Source of the DNA: Helicobacteraceae bacterium | Lineage (GTDB): Bacteria > Campylobacterota > Campylobacteria > Campylobacterales > SZUA-545 | Length of the DNA stretch: 6,816 nucleotides | Reading direction: 5' to 3' | NCBI GenBank assembly: GCA_031273735.1 | Contig: JAISRI010000143.1 | Span: 1 to 6,816, forward strand | Part shown: positions 1 through 6,325 of the stretch, in pieces | How the letters are laid out: each line of letters opens with the position of its first letter | Position numbering within the stretch: the first letter of the stretch is position 1 | The notes under the pieces: generated by a model | Seen by the model: only the letters and a program-made list of their open reading frames with translations | The model's database searches: none | What the model was told of the DNA's origin: nothing | Program-made: the position numbers and the translations under genes

Positions 1-23
1 ACGTTATTTGCGATTAGTTTCGC

Positions 24-38
24 GGAATAAAAGTTGCT
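24..38 (+). promoter_or_regulatory. Probable sigma-54 (RpoN) promoter of fliK
   Basis: GG at 24-25 and GC at 36-37 are separated by exactly 10 bases, the -24/-12 spacing that sigma-54 requires. The -12 side reads TTGCTT and the -24 side reads GGAA, which is close to the Campylobacter-type sigma-54 consensus. A start about 12 bases past the GC (near 48-50) would leave a leader of under 20 bases before the fliK ATG at 66. In Campylobacter and Helicobacter, hook genes and fliK belong to the sigma-54 class, so position and regulon agree. The rest of the -24 box (CACG in the general consensus) is poorly matched. A sigma-70-like TATAGC at about 44-49 is a weaker alternative. Confidence 0.6.
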
Positions 39-65
39 TGAATTATAGCCTACGATCGGAGAAAA

Positions 66-2765
66 ATGGGACTGGCTACGCTTTTGGAAATTGGGGCGCA
101 AAACGGGCAGAAAAAAGCCGCGAAAACTCTTTTGCCGTTTGAAACGACGGGCGAAAGTAAGACAATTGCGCTAAAGACAAGCGAAAAGTCCGATAAAAAC
201 GACTTTGCGACAGCTCTAAAAACGGCGCTGGCGACAAACGCCCCAAAAACGTCAAGCAAAACCGCGAATAACGACGCGCCAATTAAAAGCGCGATCGCGC
301 CAGCCAAGCGAAATAGCGCAAATACGGCTACGCCGATCGAAAGCAAAACCCAAAGCGCTTCCAAAGTACCGATCGAAAGCAAAACCGCAGGTAACTCCAA
401 AACGCCGATCGATAACAAAAAATTAAACTTTGACGAACCGATCCTAAAAACGACAAAAAAAACGCAGTTCGATCCAATCGGCGAGAAAACCAAAGATTCG
501 CCGCTTGCAAAACTAATCGAGAAAATCGACGCGCCGAAAAAGCCGCCGATTGAAAAAGCCGCCGATCAAACCAGTCCGCAAAAAGTTGAAGCGCTTAAAA
601 TTAAAACCGATAAAGCGCCGATCGAAACAAGCGCGAATCAAAACGAGGTTAATAAAACGCGCGTAGCGATCGCGGATAAGTTTGACGCAATTCAAACCGC
701 ACGTAGCGATCGCGGCGAAAAAGAGCAAATAGTCGCGACGAAAGCAAAAGCGCCGCCGATTGAAAAAGCCGTAGAGCAAATTAGCGAAAAATCCGAATTA
801 AAAGAGATCGAGGCGCAAAAGCCGAACGAAGCGCCAAAAATCAAAGCGCCGCCGATTGAAAAAGCCGCCGACCAAACCAAGCCGCAAAAGATCGTATACG
901 CAAAAACGACCGAAGCAAAAGCCGAGCCGATCGATATTGAAACCGATAAAGCGCCGATCGCGACTAGCGACGCCAGTAAAATCTTACAAGCGCCGATCGA
1001 AAACGATTACGCCCAAAAAGAACAAATAGTAGCGCTAGAGGAGCTTTTGGCGGCGATCGAAACGTTTGCCGACGAAATACCGATCGACAAACCTACGCCA
1101 ATCGCCGCGCCGTTAAATCAAGCGCATAAAACGAACGCTTTGCCCTCCGAACCGCTCAATCAAACCTCGCGCGAACCGATTCCAACGGGTAAATCCGTAA
1201 AAACGCTATCGAGCGCGGAATCATTCGAGATTGCGCGGCGCGTTATTTCGCAGTTAAACGAAAAGGCGCGTTTTATCGACGCGGAAACGCTACGCGGCGT
1301 AACGGAACGTTTTAGGACGATCACGCAAAACGGATCGCTTGTGGAGCTTTTCGACTTTGCCAATAAAAACGGGTTAAATATCTCCAAAATCGCCCTATCG
1401 ACCCAAACCGCAAACGAAAACCGCGTTATAGCTACGTTTAGCGCGATCGGTAAATCGCCCAAAACGCCAAGCAAGATCGAGGCTAAAACCGACAAGGCGA
1501 GCGCCGATCAAAAAACGATCGTCCAAACGCCTATAAAAGACGCGCCGATCGTATCTAAAGCCGAACAAAAAGCGTTCGCCAAAGAGGAGTTTCAAATTTT
1601 GGCAAAACCCATATTAAAAGGGGACGCGCCGATTGAAAAGCCGATCGTAAGCGTCAAAACGCCAAAGGAAAATACGTCGATCGCGCCCGACGCAAACGCG
1701 CAAAAAACGGGCGAAAAAACGCCAAAACCGCAGGAAAATCCCGTCAAAACGCCCGATCTTAAATCGCCGCCGATCGAGAACAAAAAAACCGATTTAACAT
1801 ATTCGCCGCCGCGCGAAAATCCCAAAAACGCCGCGCCAATCCAAGCAAAGCCAATCGAGCGGCAGATAACGCAAAACGAACCGAAAGAAGCGATCGATCA
1901 AAAGACGATACAGACAAACGCAAAGCCGATTGAACAGTCCGCGCCGATCGAGCAAACGCCAAAACTTGCGGCGCGAAATACGCGCGAAGCAAAATCGCCG
2001 ATCGGAACTTCTACCGAAACGCCGCAAACGCCAAAAGAAAACCCGCCGATCGTAACTGCGCAAAAAGAGCCAAAATCGTTTGTCGCGGAGTTTTTGCGAT
2101 TGCTTAATCCTAAAGAAACCGCGCCGCAAAAAGAGACAAAAAGCGTCAAAACGACGGAGCGCGAAAGCGTCAAAACGCCCGATTTTAGCGCCGATATTTT
2201 TCGCGCCAGAGCGGTTGCGAGCCAGCCGCTAAACGTTGTAGTTTTAGTGCCGCAAACCGCGCAAAGCGATCTTTGGAGCGAGGCGGAGTTTGACGCGAGC
2301 GCGATTAAACGCCTCGCGCCGCAGACCGAAGGGAGCGACGAAAGCGTTTCGCAAGAAGAGAGGCTAACGGACGCCGCGCAGACGAATCCTAGCAAGCGAC
2401 TAGAGGTTAGAGGCGAGATCGCGCGGTATGCGGCGCGGTTTTTCGCGACGCGACTAAACGAGGCGATTGAAAACTACAAACCGCCGATTACGCGCTTGAC
2501 GATCGCGATGAATCCTGAGGGGCTTGGCGAGGTTGGCGTTACGCTTATTACGCGGGGCGATTCGCTGATCGTTTCGTCGAGAAGCGCGCCGCATACGATT
2601 GCTCTTCTGATCGCGCATAGCGCCGAAATTCGCCAAAATCTCGCGCAAGCGGGATTCGATCGGATCGAACTGCAATACCGCGAGGATCAAAGCGGCGAAC
2701 GCGATCGCCAAAAAGAGGAGCGCGAAAAACAAAAAAACCGCAAAGAGGAAGAGGACGCGGCTTAA
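66..2765 (+). CDS. fliK: Flagellar hook-length control protein FliK, large repeat-rich form
   Basis: FliK is exported by the flagellar type III apparatus, measures the growing hook and switches export from hook to filament subunits by contacting FlhB. The C-terminal domain supports the call: residues 811-821 read LTIAMNPEGLG, followed by a beta-rich stretch and helices ending near residue 870, the Flg_hook (FliK C-terminal) pattern. A highly charged tail of about 25 residues (Glu/Lys/Arg) closes the protein. Residues 1-375 and 465-740 are low-complexity, Lys/Ala/Pro/Thr/Glu-rich and probably disordered, with about 30 Pro-Ile motifs (PPIEK, APIE, TPIESK). Residues 378-461 form a normal-composition, helix-prone island. 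At 899 aa it is well above the roughly 400-600 aa usual for the family. The ATG start has GGAG at 58-61 and follows a probable sigma-54 promoter. The next gene on this side is the fdh operon rather than flgD/flgE. There is no signal peptide, as expected for type III export. Confidence 0.88.
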   Translation: MGLATLLEIGAQNGQKKAAKTLLPFETTGESKTIALKTSEKSDKNDFATALKTALATNAPKTSSKTANNDAPIKSAIAPAKRNSANTATPIESKTQSASKVPIESKTAGNSKTPIDNKKLNFDEPILKTTKKTQFDPIGEKTKDSPLAKLIEKIDAPKKPPIEKAADQTSPQKVEALKIKTDKAPIETSANQNEVNKTRVAIADKFDAIQTARSDRGEKEQIVATKAKAPPIEKAVEQISEKSELKEIEAQKPNEAPKIKAPPIEKAADQTKPQKIVYAKTTEAKAEPIDIETDKAPIATSDASKILQAPIENDYAQKEQIVALEELLAAIETFADEIPIDKPTPIAAPLNQAHKTNALPSEPLNQTSREPIPTGKSVKTLSSAESFEIARRVISQLNEKARFIDAETLRGVTERFRTITQNGSLVELFDFANKNGLNISKIALSTQTANENRVIATFSAIGKSPKTPSKIEAKTDKASADQKTIVQTPIKDAPIVSKAEQKAFAKEEFQILAKPILKGDAPIEKPIVSVKTPKENTSIAPDANAQKTGEKTPKPQENPVKTPDLKSPPIENKKTDLTYSPPRENPKNAAPIQAKPIERQITQNEPKEAIDQKTIQTNAKPIEQSAPIEQTPKLAARNTREAKSPIGTSTETPQTPKENPPIVTAQKEPKSFVAEFLRLLNPKETAPQKETKSVKTTERESVKTPDFSADIFRARAVASQPLNVVVLVPQTAQSDLWSEAEFDASAIKRLAPQTEGSDESVSQEERLTDAAQTNPSKRLEVRGEIARYAARFFATRLNEAIENYKPPITRLTIAMNPEGLGEVGVTLITRGDSLIVSSRSAPHTIALLIAHSAEIRQNLAQAGFDRIELQYREDQSGERDRQKEEREKQKNRKEEEDAA
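542..624 (+). repeat. Internal fliK repeat module, copy A
   Basis: This module begins with a Pro-Pro-Ile-Glu-Lys block (residues 160-173, PPIEKAADQTSPQK) and ends with a block coding TDKAPIETS. Both ends recur in the same order at 848-960. The first 20 bases (542-561) are identical to 752-771 and 848-867. The last 20 bases (605-624) are identical to 941-960. This points to segmental duplication inside fliK rather than convergence on similar residues alone. Confidence 0.75.
752..771 (+). repeat. Internal fliK repeat, isolated partial copy
   Basis: These 20 bases match 542-561 and 848-867 exactly and encode a third PPIEKA block (residues 230-235). After it the copy diverges to VEQI instead of ADQT, and the second half of the module is absent. 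It is probably a decayed or partial duplicate. Confidence 0.7.
848..960 (+). repeat. Internal fliK repeat module, copy B
   Basis: This is the second copy of the module at 542-624. Residues 262-275 read PPIEKAADQTKPQK, differing from copy A at one position, and the module ends with TDKAPIATS. The two conserved ends are 30 bases (10 codons) further apart than in copy A, so the spacer changed length in frame. Confidence 0.75.
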
Positions 2766-2808
2766 AACGCGATCCGCCTTTCGACAAAAGCCCGCCAACG
2801 TTACCGAA

Positions 2809-2826
2809 CGCAAAAATTCTTTTGCG
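2809..2826 (+). terminator. Weak hairpin downstream of fliK
   Basis: CGCAAAA (2809-2815) and TTTTGCG (2820-2826) form a perfect 7-bp inverted repeat around a 4-base loop, 43 bases after the fliK stop. The stem is A/T-rich and no clean T tract follows, so efficient intrinsic termination is doubtful. It may be a weak terminator, an mRNA 3' stabiliser, or a DNA-level palindrome upstream of the fdh promoter. Confidence 0.3.
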
Positions 2827-2871
2827 CGAATATTTGTTGTAAGATTTAAGAAAAGTATAAGAATAGGCTTG

Positions 2872-2877
2872 TATAAT
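2872..2877 (+). promoter_or_regulatory. -10 box (TATAAT) of the formate dehydrogenase operon
   Basis: A perfect TATAAT lies in the only sizeable intergenic gap before the fdh genes. No convincing -35 hexamer sits 16-18 bases upstream. Instead there is A/T-rich sequence with T-runs, which is normal for vegetative promoters of Campylobacter and Helicobacter. A second, weaker hexamer (TATAAG) is at 2856-2861. Transcription would start near 2884, giving a leader of about 60 bases to the ATG at 2945. Confidence 0.6.
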
Positions 2878-2898
2878 TTTATTTTCGGTCTTAAGGAC

Positions 2899-2922
2899 GG
2901 GTTTGCGTTTTGGCGCAAATCT
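2899..2922 (+). promoter_or_regulatory. Hairpin in the predicted fdh operon leader
   Basis: TTTGCG (2902-2907) pairs with CGCAAA (2914-2919) across a 6-base loop. Three further pairs, two of them G-U, extend the stem to 9 bp (2899-2922). It lies between the predicted start of transcription and the ribosome binding site AAGGA at 2934-2938, leaving that site free. It does not resemble a molybdenum-cofactor or other riboswitch that I can recognise. A simple structured leader or a protein-binding palindrome are both possible. Confidence 0.4.
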
Positions 2923-2944
2923 AATTTAACAATAAGGATTTAGT

Positions 2945-3166
2945 ATGGGCGAACAGGTCTTGAAGAGACGCGAGTTTCTCAAACGCGCGGGCAACGCGGC
3001 GGTCGTGATCGGCGCGGCGGCGGCGGTCGTAACCGCGACGACGCAAACCTATGCGCGGGGGCAAACCGACGGGCATAGCGGCGTTGCGGTGGGGCGATCG
3101 CGCAAAAACGAGATTTTGTATCGTAAAACTCCCGAATGGGAGCTTTATTACAGATCGACTCTCTAA
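2945..3166 (+). CDS. Small Tat-signal protein of the 'formate dehydrogenase region TAT target' type
   Basis: This 73-residue protein begins with a twin-arginine signal: KRREFLK at residues 7-13, then an Ala/Val-rich hydrophobic stretch (about 18-33) and a possible cleavage site after YARG or TYA near residue 37. The remainder is only about 35 residues. Its C-terminal YRKTPEWELYY (59-69) fits the conserved ending of a small family always found beside formate dehydrogenase genes (Y-[HRK]-x-[TS]-...-[YF]-Y), although the usual H-[IV] positions are Glu64-Trp65 here. The function is unknown; a small subunit or an assembly and export partner of FdhA has been suggested from context. It has an AAGGA ribosome site 6 bases before the ATG and is the first gene after the predicted fdh promoter. 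The mature part has no Cys, so it is unlikely to hold an iron-sulfur cluster itself. Confidence 0.8.
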   Translation: MGEQVLKRREFLKRAGNAAVVIGAAAAVVTATTQTYARGQTDGHSGVAVGRSRKNEILYRKTPEWELYYRSTL

Positions 3167-3182
3167 AAAGAGCGGATAAGCG

Positions 3183-3217
3183 GCGTTTGAACGCAAGCGG
3201 CGCAAAAGCGCCAAACG
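3183..3217 (+). other. Inverted repeats in the gap between the two small fdh-leader genes
   Basis: The 67-base gap holds a perfect 5-bp stem, GGCGC (3199-3203) and GCGCC (3208-3212), with an AAAA loop. An outer match, CGTTTG (3184-3189) with CAAACG (3212-3217), could extend it with a bulge. GCGTT/AACGC at 3183-3194 offers a competing small hairpin. No T tract follows, so termination is not expected. An RNA processing or stability element within the operon is the plausible reading. Confidence 0.35.
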
Positions 3218-3233
3218 GCAAAAAGAGGGCGGA

Positions 3234-3458
3234 ATGAGGAAATTGGCGGTGTTGGCTATGTTGGGTCTAATGTTTGCGGGGAATCTTTTCGCCGTTAAAG
3301 TCGCGCAATGCGTTTGGAGCGAAATCACGGTAGACGCAAAACTCGATTGTTCAAACAACTTAGGCAAAGCGTCGCTAACCGAGCTTTACGCCAAAGGTTG
3401 GCGGTTGATTACCATTATCAAGCATAGCGAACGCTATTACTACATTATTGAAAGGTAG
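3234..3458 (+). CDS. Small secreted protein, unknown function, in the fdh operon
   Basis: This 74-residue protein has a classic Sec signal peptide: Arg2-Lys3, a hydrophobic core at residues 4-15, and a likely signal peptidase I site after LFA (residue 20). The mature part is about 54 residues with exactly two cysteines (Cys26 and Cys39), which could form a periplasmic disulfide. The C-terminal half (about 47-74) follows the pattern 'L-x-E-L-x-x-x-G-W-x-L-...-Y-Y-x-x-x-R', which resembles small DUF4177-like proteins; this is a pattern impression, not a search result. It starts 67 bases after the Tat-signal gene and ends 43 bases before fdhA, all on one strand, so co-transcription with fdhA is likely. 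GAGGG at 3225-3229 is the ribosome site. The role is not known. An accessory factor for periplasmic FdhA is an inference from position only. Confidence 0.7.
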   Translation: MRKLAVLAMLGLMFAGNLFAVKVAQCVWSEITVDAKLDCSNNLGKASLTELYAKGWRLITIIKHSERYYYIIER

Positions 3459-3472
3459 CGAGGGAGGAAGAA

Positions 3473-3505
3473 ATGAGATTGCACATCAAAAAGGAGATTA
3501 AATGA
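3473..3505 (+). CDS. Ten-codon mini-ORF overlapping the fdhA start
   Basis: This ORF encodes MRLHIKKEIK. It has a strong purine-rich ribosome site (GGGAGGAAG, 3462-3470) just before its ATG, and its TGA overlaps the fdhA ATG in an ATGA arrangement. fdhA has its own AAGGAG at 3491-3496, inside this ORF. Ribosomes finishing the mini-ORF would be placed exactly at the fdhA start, so it could couple or boost fdhA translation. It may equally be chance, since the peptide is too short to judge by codon use. Confidence 0.35.
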   Translation: MRLHIKKEIK

Positions 3506-6315
3506 GCGCGTTAAATAATCGTCTTGGACGGCGATCGTTTTTGAAATTAGGCGCGATCGCGAGCGCTTTTGGCGCAAGCGCCGTTTTTGCGAGCGACGAG
3601 GCGATCAAAGCGTCTAGTCAAGAAGAGCTTCGCCAAGCCTACCCAAATAGCAAAAAGGTCAAAACGATCTGCACGCATTGTTCGGTTGGGTGCGGCGTAG
3701 TCGCGGAGGTCAAAGACGGAATGTGGCTACGTCAGGAGGTCGCGCAAGATCACCCGATCAGCGCGGGCGGGCATTGCTGTAAGGGCGCGGATATGATCGA
3801 CAAATACCGCGCTACAAACCGATTGCGTTTTCCGATCGAAAAGATCGGCGGCAAATGGAAGCGGACGAGTTGGGACGACGCTATGGGCAAGATCGCGGCG
3901 AAACTTTCCGCGATTAGAGAGCAGCACGGTCCCGACGCGGTTATGTGGCTAGGATCGGCGAAGGTGTCCAACGAGCAGTCGTATTATATTCGTAAGTTTG
4001 CGGCGTTTTTCGGCACAAACAATATCGATCACCAAGCTCGCATTTGACACAGCCCAACAGTCGCCGGTGTGGCGAACACATTAGGGTATGGCGGTATGAC
4101 GAACCATTTAGGAGATATGCAACTTTCCAAAGCGATTCTCGTTATGGGCGCAAATCCCGCGGTCAATCACCCTGTGGCTATGCAACATATTTTGAAATCT
4201 AAAGAGCGTAATAACGCGAAAATTATCGTTATTGATCCGCGCTATACGAAAACGGCGGCAAAGAGCGACATTTACGTTCGGATCAGAACGGGAACCGACG
4301 TGCCGTTTTTATACGGAATGATCCGCCTTGCGATCAAAAACGGCTGGACGGATAAGGAGTTTATCCGCGATCGTATTTACGGTTACGAAAAGATCGCCGA
4401 GGAGGCTGAAAAATGGACTCCCGAACAGGTTGCGGACGTATGCGGTTGCAAAGCCGAGGAGCTGATCAAAGCGGCTACGGCGTTTGCGGCGGCAAAACCC
4501 GGTTGCTTGATCTGGAATCAAGGTTGGACGCAACACACGATCGGCACGAGCAACACGCGGCTTGGTCCTATTATGCAAATGATCTACGGCAATATGGGCA
4601 AAGAGGGCGGCGGTTGCAATATCTTGCGCGGACACGACAACGTTCAAGGCGCGTCAGATATGTGCAATCTAGCCGATAGCTTGCCCGGCTACTACGGATT
4701 AGCCGAAGGGATTTGGAAGTATTTCGCGGACGCTTGGAAAGTCGATTACGAGTGGTTAAAAGGACGCTTCAAATCCAAAGATATTATGGAGAAAAACGGC
4801 TTTGCGCTATCAAACTTTTGGATGGGCGTATTAAACGAGGAAAACGCCGTCAACAACGAAGGAACGCCGCTTAAAGCGCTTGTCGTGATCGGTAACGGCA
4901 TATCGACGGTAACGCAGGTTCATAAGATCAAAGAGGCTTTGGACAAACTAGAGCTTGTCGTATTTATTGATCCTTATGTAAACGACGCGGCGGTTATTAC
5001 CGATCGCGGCGATAATCTGTTTTTGTTGCCCGCCGCGAGTCAAATCGAAACAAGCGGAAGCGTCGCCGCTACAAACCGTAGCTATCAGTGGCGATCGCAG
5101 GTGGTTAATCCGCTCTACGAAAGCCGCCCAGATCACGAGATTTTGTTTGATCTCGCCAAACGGCTAGGCTTTTACGAAGAGTTTGTCCGATCGCTAGGCA
5201 AAGGCGGCGGCGATTACGTTTGGCCTGAAGACGCCACAAAGGAGCTTTGCGGTTCGATTCGCTCGATCGGGCTTGGCGGAATCACGCCCGAACGATTAAA
5301 AGCTCATCAAGAGAATTGGCATCTGTTTGATCCCGTTACCCTTGCCGGCTACGGCAAAATGGAGGGGAGCTACTACGGACTACCTTGGCCATGCTGGAGC
5401 GAAAAGCACCCTGGAACGCCCGTTATGTACGACGTTTCAAAGCCTGTTATGCTAGGCGGCGGTATGGGTTTCAGAGAAAATTGGGGCGTGGAGCGCGAGG
5501 AGGAGGGCGGCAAAAAGGTCGGTCTGCTTGCGGGCAATACGCCTGTTGGATCGTCCGTAAAAGGCGGCTACGCGCGCATAACGGCGGCAAATATAGAGAG
5601 TTTCGGCATTAAGCTAACCAACGAGGAGAAAGCCAAAGTCGAGGGCAAAAACTTTGCCACCGATCGTAGCGGTATTTTGGTTGATAAAGCGCTTGCGGCT
5701 GGGCTTTGCCCGTATGGAAACGGGCGCGCAAGAGCGGTCGCGTGGAACTTTCCAGATCAGATTCCTATGCACAGAGAGCCGCTTCATAGCTTTAGACAAG
5801 ATCTTGTGGCGAAATATCCGACTTTTCCCGACAAGGCGAACCATTGGCGAGCCGCGATTCGCTACAAGAGCGAACAGGACAAAGAGGAGTGGGTAAAAAA
5901 CTATCCCGTTAACGTTGTTACGGGGCGGATCGTCGAACATATGGGAACGGGAACGGAGACGAGAGCGAGCAAATATCTCGCCGAACTAGCGCCCGAAATG
6001 TTTATCGAGATCAATCCTAACTTAGCGGGCAAACTCGGCGTTAAAGACGGCGATATGGTATGGGTTTACGGCACAAGCGAGGGCAAAATCAAAGTTAAAG
6101 CGGTTTATAGCTATACGATCGACGAAAACTCGATCTTCCTGCCGCAGAACTTTTCGGGCGTATGGAGCGGCGTAAGCCTTGCCGATCGCTATCCCGAACA
6201 GACCGCGCCTTACGCGCTTGGCGAGTGCAGCACAATGGTTACGAGCTACGGCTACGACATCATTACGTCTTGCCCCGAAACCAAATGCACGCTGGTTAGA
6301 ATCGAGAAGGCGTAA
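3502..6315 (+). CDS. fdhA: Formate dehydrogenase catalytic subunit FdhA, selenocysteine-containing, Tat-exported
   Basis: FdhA oxidises formate to CO2 in the periplasm at a bis-MGD molybdenum or tungsten centre and passes electrons to FdhB. The gene has 938 codons including an in-frame TGA at codon 182 (4045-4047), read as selenocysteine; a plain gene caller would split it in two. The N-terminus is a Tat signal (GRRSFLK, residues 9-15, cleavage near residue 30). Cys57, Cys60, Cys64 and Cys92 (CxxC-x3-C, then C-x-K-G with Lys94) bind a [4Fe-4S] cluster. Sec182 sits in the family context QARI-U-HSPTVAG, with the conserved His following. Cofactor-binding segments include GANPAVNHP (from 216) and IDPRY (244-248). 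The molybdopterin dinucleotide-binding C-terminal domain runs from about residue 804 to 925. Length is normal for Campylobacterota FdhA. The ATG has AAGGAG 5 bases upstream, and fdhB follows after 10 bases. The frame stays open after the TGA to 6315, so this is not a pseudogene. Confidence 0.96.
4045..4077 (+). promoter_or_regulatory. Selenocysteine UGA codon and bacterial SECIS hairpin of fdhA
   Basis: Directly after the TGA, TCGCC (4061-4065) pairs perfectly with GGCGA (4071-4075) around the loop GGTGT (4066-4070), and G4060 with C4077 can add a pair past a bulged A. The loop begins with the GGU that SelB recognises in Escherichia coli fdhF. The distance from UGA to that GG is 18 bases, the same as I recall for fdhF. 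The hairpin lies within the coding sequence, as expected for bacteria. It implies selA, selB, selC and selD elsewhere in the genome. Confidence 0.88.
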
Positions 6316-6325
6316 GGAGCAAACA

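Noticed and set aside
50..493. Minus-strand ORF with hydrophobic repeats (LLSIG-type), which looks membrane-like.
   Set aside because: It is the complement of the Pro-Ile-Glu-Ser-Lys repeats in fliK. It lies wholly under a convincing gene and shows no promoter or ribosome site of its own.
542..960. Spaced repeats considered as a CRISPR array or mobile-element remnant.
   Set aside because: Repeat spacing is irregular, the frame stays open, repeats encode the same residues, and there are no palindromic repeat ends, cas genes or transposase.
1898..2395. Long minus-strand ORF (165 codons) opposite fliK, and similar antisense frames through 2918.
   Set aside because: The fliK sequence is poor in A/T-rich stop words on the opposite strand, so open antisense frames are expected. 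They are Cys/Ser/Phe-rich with no domain pattern.
2899..2922. Leader hairpin considered as a molybdenum-cofactor riboswitch.
   Set aside because: The leader is only about 60 bases with a single simple stem, which is too short for the multi-stem architecture of that class.
2921..3367. Minus-strand ORF of 148 codons across the two small fdh-leader genes.
   Set aside because: It overlaps two genes with clear Tat and Sec signal peptides and good ribosome sites on the + strand. The antisense product is Arg/Pro-rich without a recognisable pattern.
4045..4069. fdhA as two separate genes or a pseudogene with a nonsense mutation (end at 4047, restart at GTG 4069).
   Set aside because: The frame is the same on both sides, the residues between match the family, the TGA sits at the known Sec position, and a SECIS hairpin follows. 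GTG 4069 has no ribosome site.
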